Below are positions 16,120 through 25,873 of a DNA stretch of 64,000 nt, in pieces. Positions within the stretch are counted from its first letter, which is position 1. The number at the start of each line of letters is the position of its first letter. A program made the translations under genes and the position numbers. The DNA comes from Novosphingobium sp. (GTDB lineage: Bacteria; Pseudomonadota; Alphaproteobacteria; Sphingomonadales; Sphingomonadaceae), in the NCBI GenBank assembly GCA_017745295.1, contig JAGHZR010000018.1, forward strand, positions 1 through 64,000, in the 5' to 3' direction. The notes under the pieces are model-generated. The model was not told the origin of the DNA, did no database searches, and saw only the letters and a program-made list of their open reading frames with translations.

Positions 16120-17949
16120 TCAATTGCGGTAGAGCGCGTCCAGCCGCTCGCCGTAGCGCTCTTTCAGCTTGTGGCGGCGGATCTTGAGGCTGGGGGTCAT
16201 TTCCTCGTTCTCGATCCCGAACGGCTCGTCGGCGAAGGTGTACTGGCGGACTTTCTCGATCACCGAGAGGTCGGCATTCACCCGGTCGATCGCGCCGCGA
16301 ATCTCGGCGCGGAAGGCGGGGAGGCCTTGCAACGCGTTGAAGTCGAACTTCTCGCCATTGGCCTTGGCCCATTCCAGCGCCCAGTCGGCATCGGGCACGA
16401 TCAGGCCGACGATGTAGGGGCGGCGGTCTCCGAACACCATGGCCTGCGCGATCTCCGGCTGGAGCGTCAGCATCGACTCCACTTTCTGCGGAGAGACGTT
16501 GTCGCCCTTGTCGTTGACGATCATGTCCTTCTTGCGGTCGGTGATCATGATCCGCCCGCGATCGTCGATATGGCCGACATCCCCGGTGTGGAGCCAGCCG
16601 TCCTTGAGCACGGCCTCGGTGGCGGCGCCGTTCTGCCAGTAGCCCTCCATCACCAGCTCGCCGCGCACGAGGATTTCCCCGTCCTCGGCGATTCGCACTT
16701 CGACCCCGCGCAGCGGCGGACCGACGGTGTCGTGCTTGATCCCGGCGGCGGGGCGGTTGCAGCTGATGACCGGCCCGGCTTCGGTCTGACCGTAGCCTTG
16801 CAGGAGCGTCAGCCCCATCGCGTCGAAGAAGGCGCCGATCTCGGGATTGAGCGGCGCCCCGCCCGAGACGAGCGCCTTGATCCGGCCGCCGAACTTGGCG
16901 CGCACCTTGGGCCGTAGGGTCCGCTCGATCACCATGTCGAGCGGGTAATCCAGGAGGCGGCGGCGCCCGGCCTGTTCGCGCCCGGCGATGCCGAGGGCCA
17001 GTTCCATCAGCCGCGCGGGAATCGCGCCCTGTTTCTCGATCTGCTTCATGATGCGCGTGCGCAGCACTTCGAACAGCCGCGGGACGACGACCATGATCGT
17101 CGGGCGCACTTCCTCGATATTGGAAGCGAGCTTGTCGAGGCCCTCGGAATAATAGATCTGCCCGCCCATCGCGATCGGCAGGTACTGGCCGCCGGTATGC
17201 TCGTAGGCATGGCTGAGCGGCAGGAACGACAGGAAGATCTCGCCTTCGTCGCAGCCGAAATCGTCGAAGATGATCTGTGCGCAGCCGGCGACGTTGGTCA
17301 GGATCATGCCGTGGTGCTGGCGCACCCCGCGCGGCGCCCCGCCGGTGCCGCTGGTATAGATGATGCAGGCGAGATCGCGGCGCGTGAACGTCGCCACCCG
17401 CGCGTCCACTTCCGCCCGCGCCGCCTTGGCATCGCCTTCCAGCAGCGCAGCCCAGTCATGCACTTCGTAGGCGCCGCCCTGCATCGGCGGCAGCGTCTCC
17501 ATGCCGATGACGTGGCGGCAGAGATCGGTCTGGACGATCGCCGGAAGCAGCGCCTTGCCCAGCTTCGCGGTGGAGACGATTGCCGCGCGGGCGCCCGAAT
17601 TCTCCAGGATGTGGATGTGGTCGCGCGTCGTGTTGGTGGTATAGGCGGGCACGGTGACACAGCCCGCCGCCATGATCGCGAGATCGGCGAGGCACCATTC
17701 CGGCCGGTTTTCCGACACCACCATGACGCGGTCGCCCGGCTGCAGCCCCATGCGCCGCAGCGACGCCGCGATCAGGCCGACCCGGCGCGCCGCCTCCGCC
17801 CAACTCGTGGAATGCCACGTGCCGTCCCGCTTGGCCCAGAGCATCGGCGAATCGCCGAGCCTGTCGGCCTGCGTGAGGAACAGCGATACCAGGTTGGTGC
17901 ACTTGTCGAAGTCGCCAAGATCCATGCCGGGCTCGTCCTCTCTTGCCAT
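16120..17949 (-). CDS. AMP-dependent long-chain fatty-acyl-CoA synthetase
   Basis: A 609-residue adenylate-forming ligase. The P-loop YTSGTGGAPRGV is at residues 198-209; later come GYGQTEAGPVI, GWLHTGDVGHID and DRKKDMIV, the standard A-motifs. It should activate a fatty acid with ATP and join it to CoA. The start is uncertain: ATG at 17949 is used; an in-frame ATG at 17925 and an upstream extension to 18021 exist. Follows pyrD by 97 bp on the same strand. Confidence 0.88.
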   Translation of the reverse strand: MAREDEPGMDLGDFDKCTNLVSLFLTQADRLGDSPMLWAKRDGTWHSTSWAEAARRVGLIAASLRRMGLQPGDRVMVVSENRPEWCLADLAIMAAGCVTVPAYTTNTTRDHIHILENSGARAAIVSTAKLGKALLPAIVQTDLCRHVIGMETLPPMQGGAYEVHDWAALLEGDAKAARAEVDARVATFTRRDLACIIYTSGTGGAPRGVRQHHGMILTNVAGCAQIIFDDFGCDEGEIFLSFLPLSHAYEHTGGQYLPIAMGGQIYYSEGLDKLASNIEEVRPTIMVVVPRLFEVLRTRIMKQIEKQGAIPARLMELALGIAGREQAGRRRLLDYPLDMVIERTLRPKVRAKFGGRIKALVSGGAPLNPEIGAFFDAMGLTLLQGYGQTEAGPVISCNRPAAGIKHDTVGPPLRGVEVRIAEDGEILVRGELVMEGYWQNGAATEAVLKDGWLHTGDVGHIDDRGRIMITDRKKDMIVNDKGDNVSPQKVESMLTLQPEIAQAMVFGDRRPYIVGLIVPDADWALEWAKANGEKFDFNALQGLPAFRAEIRGAIDRVNADLSVIEKVRQYTFADEPFGIENEEMTPSLKIRRHKLKERYGERLDALYRN

Positions 17950-18046
17950 GCGGAATTGTCCGTTCTGATCAACGTCTAGGCGCGTGCGGAGGTTGCGACA
18001 AGCAAAGCCGCATCCCCGCATGCCACTATAATGTCGGGATTTGACG

Positions 18047-19114
18047 CTATTCGGACCCGACCGCCTCGGCGATCGAGGCGAAACCGTCGCGCTTCATCAA
18101 GGCTTCCAGCCCCTTGCAGAGCGCCCTGGCCATGCCGGGGCCTTCGTAGACCATGGCGCTGTAGACCTGCACCAGGCTGGCGCCCGCACGGATGCGCGCC
18201 CAAGCGTCCTCGGCCGTGGCGATGCCGCCGACGCCGATCAGCGGAACCGCCCCGCCGGTCGCCTTGCGGAAGTCGCGCAGGCGCTGCTGGGCGAGATCGC
18301 GCAAGGGCGCGCCGGACAGGCCGCCGGTCTCGCCGCGATGGGCCGAGCGCAGGGCCGGGCGGGAAATCGTGGTGTTCGAGACGATCAGCGCGCCGAGGCG
18401 CTTCTCGATGGCGATCCGGGCGATCGCGTCGATATCGGCCGGTTCGAGATCCGGCGCGACCTTGAGGAAGACCGGCGGGCCGCCGTCACCGTTGACTCCG
18501 CCGCAGACCTCCGCGCGGGCTTCCAGCACTGCGTCGAGCAGGCCGGTCAGCGCCGATTCGTCCTGAAGCGCGCGCAGACCCGGCGTGTTCGGGCTGGAGA
18601 TGTTCACCGCCAGATAGGTCGCGAGCGGGGCCATCAGGCGCGCCATCGTCGCATAGTCGGCAATGCGATCGTCCGCGTCCTTGTTGGCGCCGATGTTGAT
18701 GCCGACGACGCCCGGACGATCCTTGCGCGCCGTCAGCCCCGCCAGCGCGACTTCGGCGCCCTTGTTGTTGAAGCCCATGCGGTTGATCACCGCGCGGTCC
18801 TCGACCAGCCGAAACAGGCGCGGCTGGGGGTTGCCCGCCTGCGGCAGCGGCGTGATCGAGCCGACCTCGGCAAAACCGAAGCCGAGGCCGAGCAGGGCGT
18901 CGGGAACCTCGCCGTCCTTGTCGAACCCGGCGGCCATGCCCACGGGGTTGGGGAAAGCGATTCCCGCCACTTTCGTCGCCAGCGAGGCCGGGAACGCCGG
19001 GGCGCGGCTGGGTCCGGCCAGTTTCAGCGCCTTGAGCGCGAGGCCATGCGCCGATTCGGCGTCGAGACGGAACAGGGCGGGTCTGATCAGGGAATAGAGC
19101 ACGGACCCGCGCAT
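18047..19114 (-). CDS. pyrD: Dihydroorotate dehydrogenase (quinone), class 2
   Basis: A 355-residue class 2 PyrD, membrane-associated, oxidising dihydroorotate with quinone in pyrimidine synthesis. Seen: the N-terminal amphipathic segment LYSLIRPALFRLDAESAHGL, GFNNKGAEVAL, the conserved NISSPNTPGL with the catalytic Ser, and the FMN-binding end LIGVGGIATAEDA. The start at 19114 has GAGG 6 nt upstream; a longer in-frame reading to 19423 runs through the promoter region. Confidence 0.93.
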   Translation of the reverse strand: MRGSVLYSLIRPALFRLDAESAHGLALKALKLAGPSRAPAFPASLATKVAGIAFPNPVGMAAGFDKDGEVPDALLGLGFGFAEVGSITPLPQAGNPQPRLFRLVEDRAVINRMGFNNKGAEVALAGLTARKDRPGVVGINIGANKDADDRIADYATMARLMAPLATYLAVNISSPNTPGLRALQDESALTGLLDAVLEARAEVCGGVNGDGGPPVFLKVAPDLEPADIDAIARIAIEKRLGALIVSNTTISRPALRSAHRGETGGLSGAPLRDLAQQRLRDFRKATGGAVPLIGVGGIATAEDAWARIRAGASLVQVYSAMVYEGPGMARALCKGLEALMKRDGFASIAEAVGSE

Positions 19115-19208
19115 AGACACCTCAGGGCTGTTGCTCAAATGCTTCTTATCGGGCGCAGCGCGCGCAAAATCGCTTTTTCGGCGTCGCCGCCGGGGCACGC
19201 GTGTCGCA

Positions 19209-19214
19209 ATTATA
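19209..19214 (-). promoter_or_regulatory. Probable -10 box of the pyrD promoter
   Basis: TATAAT on the minus strand, about 95 bp before the pyrD start codon. No clear -35 is visible 16-18 bp upstream. On the plus strand the same bases read TATACA/TACAAT, so the site may be used in both directions. Confidence 0.4.
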
Positions 19215-19221
19215 CAATAAA

Positions 19222-19337
19222 TCGGCGGAGGGGCGGCATACACGGGACTTGCGACCCGAAGGGCTCGTAGCGGGATGCGCACGAGTTCTTTATTACCTAA
19301 CGGCGGTTCCCGATCTGATCGGGGGCCGCCTTCTTTT
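19222..19337 (+). ncRNA. Candidate small RNA with intrinsic terminator
   Basis: The gap between pyrD and the suf regulator is 394 bp. On the plus strand a possible -10 (TATACA, 19211-19216) is followed about 90 nt later by an imperfect stem, GGCGGTTCCCGATC with GATCGGGGGCCGCC (19302-19330), and a TTCTTTT tract. Inside is a CTCGT...ACGAG hairpin. No ORF on this strand needs such a terminator. Family not recognised; a 6S-like or lineage-specific sRNA is possible. The 5' end is a guess. Confidence 0.3.
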
Positions 19338-19454
19338 ATCGGGAATCGCCTGAACGGCTCCGGAAGCGATTGTTTTGCGACGGCCATGCCGGTTTTGTCG
19401 CAAGAACCTCTGCTAAACGCCATTGAAACCGGAGGGGTCCTGCACTAGGTGGCA

Positions 19455-19471
19455 CAAATCGGAAAGATTTG
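19455..19471 (+). promoter_or_regulatory. Inverted repeat upstream of the suf operon, candidate operator
   Basis: CAAATC-ggaaa-GATTTG, a perfect 6-bp inverted repeat 38 bp before the start of the suf Rrf2 regulator gene. Placement suits autoregulation by that protein; no direct evidence. Confidence 0.4.
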
Positions 19472-19508
19472 ATCCACTTTAACCGCAAGAGACGCGAAAG
19501 CCGCCGAT

Positions 19509-19946
19509 ATGCGCCTGTCCAGCATGGCCGATTACGCCGTTGTCATCATGTCTGCCGCGACTCGGCACTCGGGCACTTGCGCGCATCATCCGCAGGATTC
19601 GCGGCTGAGCCGCATCTCGGCGGCGCAGCTTGCGGAAGATACCGGCCTGCCTGCACCCACGGTGCAGAAGCTGGTGAGCAAGCTGACCGCCGCGGGATTG
19701 CTGCAATCGACCCGCGGCGCGGGTGGAGGGCTGAAACTGGCCCGCGCGCCCGAAACGATTTCGATTGCGGATATCGTCGAGGCAGTGGAAGGGCCGATCG
19801 CGCTCACCGCCTGCCTCGAACAGGGCAAGCACGAATGTACGCTGGAAGGCGGATGCAGCGTGCGCCCGCACTGGCCGCAGGTAAACGCGGCGCTGCGCGG
19901 CGCATTGGCGCAAGTGGTCCTGACCCAGCTCGTCGAGGAAGTATGA
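19509..19946 (+). CDS. Rrf2 family SUF-system regulator (IscR-like)
   Basis: A 145-residue Rrf2 regulator that heads the suf operon. The winged helix is at residues 1-75 (TVQKLVSKLTAAGLLQSTRG, then AGGGLKL). The three cysteines of an IscR-type [2Fe-2S] site are present as C102, C110 and C116 (ACLEQGKHEC and GGC). It should sense iron-sulfur status and control the operon. The stop codon is directly followed by the sufB ATG, so the two are translated in tandem. Confidence 0.9.
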   Translation: MRLSSMADYAVVIMSAATRHSGTCAHHPQDSRLSRISAAQLAEDTGLPAPTVQKLVSKLTAAGLLQSTRGAGGGLKLARAPETISIADIVEAVEGPIALTACLEQGKHECTLEGGCSVRPHWPQVNAALRGALAQVVLTQLVEEV

Positions 19947-21515
<1,569 letters not shown>

Positions 21516-21538
21516 TGCTCACGAGTTCCCCCTATCCC

Positions 21539-21674
21539 CGTCACCCTGAACTTGTTTCAGGGTCTATCGGGCAGCCCGGACCGAAGGCGCGCTTTACCAG
21601 CCTCCCGGTCGGTTTGCGCCTGCAAGGCTCGGCGCGATGGGAAAAATGGACCCTGAAACAAGTTCAGGGTGACG
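21539..21674. repeat. Dispersed palindromic repeat inside the suf operon, copy 2 of 3
   Basis: Perfect 26-nt arms at 21539-21564 and 21649-21674 around an 84-nt centre, between sufB and the DUF559 gene. Same arm core as the copies at 15990 and 47264, with GGGTC/GACCC replacing GGATCC. Confidence 0.85.
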
Positions 21675-21702
21675 AAGAACAAAAGACACGAAGGACGAAT
21701 CC

Positions 21703-22197
21703 ATGACCGCCGCCCGCAAGACCCTCGGCATCAGCAAGGACGCCGCGCCGAAGGCCGACGCCAAGGCCAGCTTCAACGTGACCGGCCCGCGCCTCGAAAC
21801 GCTCAAGGAGCGGGCCAAGGAAATGCGCCGCAACCCCAGCGAGGCGCAGAAGGCGCTCTGGGCGGAACTGTCCGGTTCGAAGCTGGGCGGCGTGAAGTTC
21901 ACCCGCCAGTCGGTGGTCGGCTCGACCATCGTCGATTTCGCCTGCCCCTCGCGCTGGATCGTCGTGCAGCTCAGCGCCGAAGACTCCAACCCGGACGTCA
22001 ACGAGCTGCAGGACCGCAAGCTGATCGAAGTGGGCATTCGCGTGTTGCGCTTCTCCGAGGATGAAGTGCTGGGCCGCATCGACGGCGTCGTGCGCGAGAT
22101 CACCACCGAACTCAACGTGCCGTTCGACAAGCGCTCCGCGCGCCGGAAGGCCGGGACCACTGCCGCCCCTCGCTTTGACGAGGGAGCCGAAGGATGA
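21703..22197 (+). CDS. DUF559-family protein, degenerate endonuclease fold, within suf operon
   Basis: A 164-residue protein with a DUF559 (Vsr-like) domain at about residues 33-130: MRRNPSEAQKALW (41-53), FTRQSVVGSTIVDFAC (66-81) and GIRVLRFSEDEVL (111-123). D78 of the VDF motif is kept, but the usual second acidic motif (VVExDG) reads VVQLSAED, with Q89 in the glutamate position, so nuclease activity is doubtful. N-terminal about 30 residues and C-terminal 25 are low-complexity. It overlaps sufC by 4 bp (ATGA), so it is co-translated with the Fe-S machinery. A non-catalytic structural or DNA-binding role is inference. Confidence 0.8.
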   Translation: MTAARKTLGISKDAAPKADAKASFNVTGPRLETLKERAKEMRRNPSEAQKALWAELSGSKLGGVKFTRQSVVGSTIVDFACPSRWIVVQLSAEDSNPDVNELQDRKLIEVGIRVLRFSEDEVLGRIDGVVREITTELNVPFDKRSARRKAGTTAAPRFDEGAEG

Positions 22198-22967
22198 CCA
22201 TGCTCAAGATCGATAACCTTCAGGCCAATGTTGCCGCAGCTGACGTAAATCGGCCCATCCTCAAGGGTCTCTCGCTGACGATCAATCCCGGCGAGATTCA
22301 CGCGATCATGGGGCCGAACGGCGCCGGCAAGTCGACGCTGGGCTACACGCTCGGCGGCCGTCCCGGTTATGAAGTGACCGGCGGTTCGGTCGATTTCATG
22401 GGCCAGGACCTGCTCGACCTCGAACCGCATGAGCGCGCCGCCGCCGGTCTGTTCCTCGGCTTCCAGTACCCGGTCGAGATTCCCGGCGTTTCCTTCGTCC
22501 AGTTCCTGCGCGAAGCGGCCAATGCCCAGCGCAAGGGCCGGGGCGAGGAACCGCTTTCGGGCGGCGAATTCCTGAAGCTCGCCCGCGAAAAGGCGGGCCT
22601 GCTGCGCATGGACATGGACATGCTGAAGCGCCCGGTGAACGTCGGTTTCTCCGGCGGCGAGAAGAAGCGCGCCGAGATGGTGCAGATGGGCATCCTCGAT
22701 CCCAAGCTGGCGATCCTCGACGAGACCGATTCCGGCCTCGACATCGACGCGCTGCGCATTTGCGGCGAGGGCATCAATGCGATCATGCGCGCGCCCGACA
22801 AGGCGGTGCTGCTCATCACCCACTACCAGCGCCTGCTGGACTACGTGAAGCCGGACTTCGTGCACGTTCTGGCCGCTGGCCGCATCGTCAAGACCGGCGG
22901 CCCGGACCTCGCGCTGCGGCTTGAGGAAGAGGGTTACGAAGCCGTCGTGCAGGAAACCGCCGCATGA
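22194..22967 (+). CDS. sufC: Fe-S assembly ATPase SufC
   Basis: A 257-residue ABC-type ATPase: Walker A GPNGAGKST at residues 40-48, Q-loop FQYP, signature SGGEKKR at 153-159, Walker B LAILDE at 172-177, and an H-loop TH. SufC binds SufB and SufD and drives conformational change of the scaffold. GAAGG precedes the start; the start overlaps the stop of the DUF559 gene by ATGA and its own stop overlaps sufD the same way. Confidence 0.95.
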   Translation: MTMLKIDNLQANVAAADVNRPILKGLSLTINPGEIHAIMGPNGAGKSTLGYTLGGRPGYEVTGGSVDFMGQDLLDLEPHERAAAGLFLGFQYPVEIPGVSFVQFLREAANAQRKGRGEEPLSGGEFLKLAREKAGLLRMDMDMLKRPVNVGFSGGEKKRAEMVQMGILDPKLAILDETDSGLDIDALRICGEGINAIMRAPDKAVLLITHYQRLLDYVKPDFVHVLAAGRIVKTGGPDLALRLEEEGYEAVVQETAA

Positions 22968-23713
22968 GCGAAGTCGCTGCTCTCCCGACGCGGAAGCACG
23001 AAGACTTCCGCTATTCCGACATCGACGCGCTGGCCGGTGTCTGGCCGATCGCGCGCGAGGACATCGTCGTGGCCGATGGCGGCGACGAATCGCTCCAGAT
23101 CGTCGAGGACGGTGCTGCGGCAGTGGCCCGTCATCTCGTGATCTCGCTGGGCAAGGGTGCCAAGTTCGACCTTCGCGTGCTTTCGGCTGGCCCGGTCTAT
23201 GGCCGCATCGCGGTCGACGTGCGGCTGGCCGAAGGCGCCGACTTCACGCTTGGCGCAGCGCAGCTCGCCACCGGCAGCGAGACGCTGGAAGTCGTCACCG
23301 AAGTCACCCACGCCGGACTGAACGCCACGTCCAGCCAGATCGTGCGCACCGCGCTCGCGGGCCATTCGGTCGGCACCTATCTCGGCCGCATCGCGGTGGA
23401 GCGCGGGGCTGACGGCACCGATGCCGAGCAGTCGGTTCGCGCCATGCTGCTGGACCGCACGGCGACCGCCAATGCCCGCCCGGAGCTGGAAATTTACGCC
23501 GACGACGTCAAGGCGGCACATGGCTGCGCGGTGGGCGAACTCGACGCTAACGGTTTGTTCTACCTTATGAGCCGCGGCCTCACCCCGCCCGAGGCGAAGC
23601 GGCTGATGCTGCAGGCCTTCATCGCCGAAGCCTTCACCGGCGCCCCCGGCGAAGCGGAACTGAGCGAGGCTGCCATCGCCCGGCTGGAGAAGTTGGTGGG
23701 GGCTGGCCTGTGA
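22964..23713 (+). CDS. sufD: Fe-S assembly scaffold subunit SufD (short form)
   Basis: A 249-residue SufBD-domain protein, the partner of SufB in the SufBCD complex. The end LFYLMSRGLTPPEAKRLMLQ and AFIAEAF is characteristic. It is much shorter than E. coli SufD (about 420 residues): the N-terminal extension is missing and only the beta-helix and C-terminal helices remain. It starts with KHEDFRYSDI, which normally follows the N-terminal helices. The ATGA overlap with sufC fixes the start. Confidence 0.92.
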   Translation: MSEVAALPTRKHEDFRYSDIDALAGVWPIAREDIVVADGGDESLQIVEDGAAAVARHLVISLGKGAKFDLRVLSAGPVYGRIAVDVRLAEGADFTLGAAQLATGSETLEVVTEVTHAGLNATSSQIVRTALAGHSVGTYLGRIAVERGADGTDAEQSVRAMLLDRTATANARPELEIYADDVKAAHGCAVGELDANGLFYLMSRGLTPPEAKRLMLQAFIAEAFTGAPGEAELSEAAIARLEKLVGAGL

Positions 23714-24909
23714 CTACCGATACGCTCGTCCTGAAGGACCAGTTCCCCGGACTTGCGGGCAACTGGCACTACCTCGACACCGGCGCGACCGCGCAGAAGC
23801 CGCAGGCAGTGATCGACGCCACCGTCAATGCGCTGGGCCGCGACTATGCGACCGTGCATCGCGGCGTCTATGCCCGCTCTGCCGAGATGACGCTGGCGTT
23901 CGAGGCGGCGCGCCGCAAGGTCGCCGCCTTCCTCGGCGGCCATGAAGACGAGATCGTCTTCACCCGCGGCGCGACCGAGGCGATCAACCTTGTCGCGCAG
24001 AGCTGGGGCGCCGAAAACCTCAAGGCGGGTGACCGCATCCTGCTTTCGGTGCTGGAGCATCACTCCAACATCGTGCCATGGCAGTTGCTGCGCGACCGCA
24101 CCGGCGTGGAGATCGACGTCTGCCCGCTGACCGAAGACGGCCGGATCGACCTTGAAGCGGCCGAGCGTATCCTCACCCCCGCCCACAAGCTGGTGGCCTT
24201 TGCGCATGTCTCGAACGTGCTCGGCTCCGTGCTTCACGTGGAACATGCCGCGAAGCTGGCCCATGCCGTCGGCGCGAAGCTGCTGATCGACGGCTGCCAG
24301 GCGGCGCCGCGCATCGCCCTCGACGTGGCGGCGATGGACTGTGATTTCTACGTCTTTTCCGCGCACAAGCTCTACGGCCCCACCGGGATCGGCGCGCTCT
24401 GGGCGAGGAAGGCGCTGCTCGATGCCATGCCCCCGTGGCAGGGCGGCGGGTCGATGATCGACCGCGTCACCTTCGAGAAGACGACTTACGCCCCGGCGCC
24501 GCAGCGCTTCGAGGCAGGCACGCCGATGATCGTCGAGGCCCTTGGCCTTGCCGCCGCCATCGACTGGCTGACCGCGCAGGGCCTCGACCGCGCCGAGCGC
24601 CACGAACGCGATCTGGCCGCCCGGCTGCGCGCCGAGCTGGGCAAGCGCAACGACATCACCCTGTTCGGCCCGGCGGATTCGGTCGGCATCGTTTCTTTCG
24701 CGATGGACGGGGTGCATCCGCACGACCTCGGCACCATATTGGATGAAGAGGGCGTCGCGATCCGTGCCGGCCACCACTGTGCACAGCCGCTGATGGACCA
24801 CCTTGGCGTTCCCGCCACGGCCCGTGCCAGCTTCGGCATCTATAGCGATGACAGCGATATCGAGGCGCTCATGAAGGGTATCGAGCGCACCCGGAGAATT
24901 TTTGGATGA
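23710..24909 (+). CDS. sufS: Cysteine desulfurase SufS
   Basis: A 399-residue type II cysteine desulfurase. The PLP lysine is K220 (FSAHKLYGPTG) and the catalytic cysteine C357 (RAGHHCAQPLM); the EHHSNIVPW motif is present. It takes sulfur from cysteine to make a persulfide for SufBCD. Starts with GTG at 23710, overlapping the sufD stop (GTGA), and ends by an ATGA overlap with the next gene. No sufE gene is in this operon, so sulfur transfer may use a SufE encoded elsewhere. Confidence 0.95.
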   Translation: MTTDTLVLKDQFPGLAGNWHYLDTGATAQKPQAVIDATVNALGRDYATVHRGVYARSAEMTLAFEAARRKVAAFLGGHEDEIVFTRGATEAINLVAQSWGAENLKAGDRILLSVLEHHSNIVPWQLLRDRTGVEIDVCPLTEDGRIDLEAAERILTPAHKLVAFAHVSNVLGSVLHVEHAAKLAHAVGAKLLIDGCQAAPRIALDVAAMDCDFYVFSAHKLYGPTGIGALWARKALLDAMPPWQGGGSMIDRVTFEKTTYAPAPQRFEAGTPMIVEALGLAAAIDWLTAQGLDRAERHERDLAARLRAELGKRNDITLFGPADSVGIVSFAMDGVHPHDLGTILDEEGVAIRAGHHCAQPLMDHLGVPATARASFGIYSDDSDIEALMKGIERTRRIFG

Positions 24910-25376
24910 GTGACGAGAAGCCCACATTCACGGTCGAGGAAGTCGATTCGGTAACGCCCGCGCCCCGCGCGCGGGTGGAAGACGTGCCGGTTCCCCCGGC
25001 TGAGCGCAAGCGCGACTATCTGGACGGATTTCTTGCCGAAAAGCCGCAGGGCATCGACCCCGGCCAGCCCGGCGGCGCGATCTACGACGGCGTGATCGAC
25101 GCGCTGAAGGAAATCTTCGATCCCGAGATCCCGGTGAACATCTACGACCTCGGCCTGATCTACGGCGTCGAAGTCTCGCCCGAGGCTTCGGTCGCGGTGA
25201 CGATGACGCTGACCACACCGCATTGCCCGGTCGCGGAATCGATGCCCGGCGAAGTCGAGATGCGCGTGGCCGCCGTGCCCGGCGTGCGCGATGCCGAGGT
25301 CAATCTCGTCTGGGATCCGCCGTGGGACATGGCCAAGATGTCCGACGAGGCGAAGCTCGAACTGGGCATGCTCTGA
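24906..25376 (+). CDS. sufT: SufT-like MIP18/DUF59 Fe-S maturation protein
   Basis: A 156-residue protein with a MIP18 (DUF59) domain after a 55-residue charged N-terminal arm. Conserved segments: DPEIPVNIYDLGLIYGV (72-88) and TTPHCPVAE with C107, the invariant cysteine. Members help load clusters on target proteins. Overlaps sufS by ATGA and the following GNAT gene by one base (TGATG). Confidence 0.88.
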   Translation: MSDEKPTFTVEEVDSVTPAPRARVEDVPVPPAERKRDYLDGFLAEKPQGIDPGQPGGAIYDGVIDALKEIFDPEIPVNIYDLGLIYGVEVSPEASVAVTMTLTTPHCPVAESMPGEVEMRVAAVPGVRDAEVNLVWDPPWDMAKMSDEAKLELGML

Positions 25377-25873
25377 TGGCGACGCTTGCCCCCACCCTTA
25401 TCGTGCGTCTTGCCGACTATACCGACGCGGCCGATGCCGCGCGCGTGGTCGCGCTGCTCGACAGCTATGCGCGCGATCCGATGGGTGGGGGCAAGCCGTT
25501 GTCGGACGATGTGCGCGAGCGGCTGGTGCCGGGCCTTGCCGCGCACTCCGGCGCTTTCTCGCTACTGGCCTTCGCTGGTGACGAGGCGCTGGGTCTGGCC
25601 AACTGCATCACCGGATTCTCGACGTTCGCCGCGCGTCCGCTGGTGAACATCCACGACATGGCCGTGCTGCCTGAGGCACGCGGCAAAGGCGTGGGCCGGT
25701 CGCTGATGCTGGCGGTAGAGGCAGAGGCCCGCACGCGCGGCGCCTGCAAGATCACTCTCGAAGTGCTGAGCGGCAACGACACGGCCAAGGGCCTCTACGC
25801 CGCGCTCGGCTACGGCGATTACGCGCTGGACCCGCAGGTGGGAACGGCGCTGTTCTGGGAAAAGAAGCTATGA
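25376..25873 (+). CDS. GNAT family N-acetyltransferase in the suf operon
   Basis: A 165-residue acetyltransferase with the GNAT acetyl-CoA site VLPEARGKGVGRSLM and the C-terminal GNDTAKGLYAALGY. Substrate unknown. The TGATG junction with sufT and the ATGA junction with the A-type carrier gene mean it is translated with the suf genes. It may modify a Suf component or a client, or be a passenger; nothing in the sequence decides. Confidence 0.85.
   Translation: MATLAPTLIVRLADYTDAADAARVVALLDSYARDPMGGGKPLSDDVRERLVPGLAAHSGAFSLLAFAGDEALGLANCITGFSTFAARPLVNIHDMAVLPEARGKGVGRSLMLAVEAEARTRGACKITLEVLSGNDTAKGLYAALGYGDYALDPQVGTALFWEKKL

Noticed and set aside
19115..19423. N-terminal extension of PyrD
   Set aside because: The extra 103 codons are Arg/Pro-rich and cover the promoter and the stem structure; the start with GAGG at 19114 gives the usual class 2 PyrD length.
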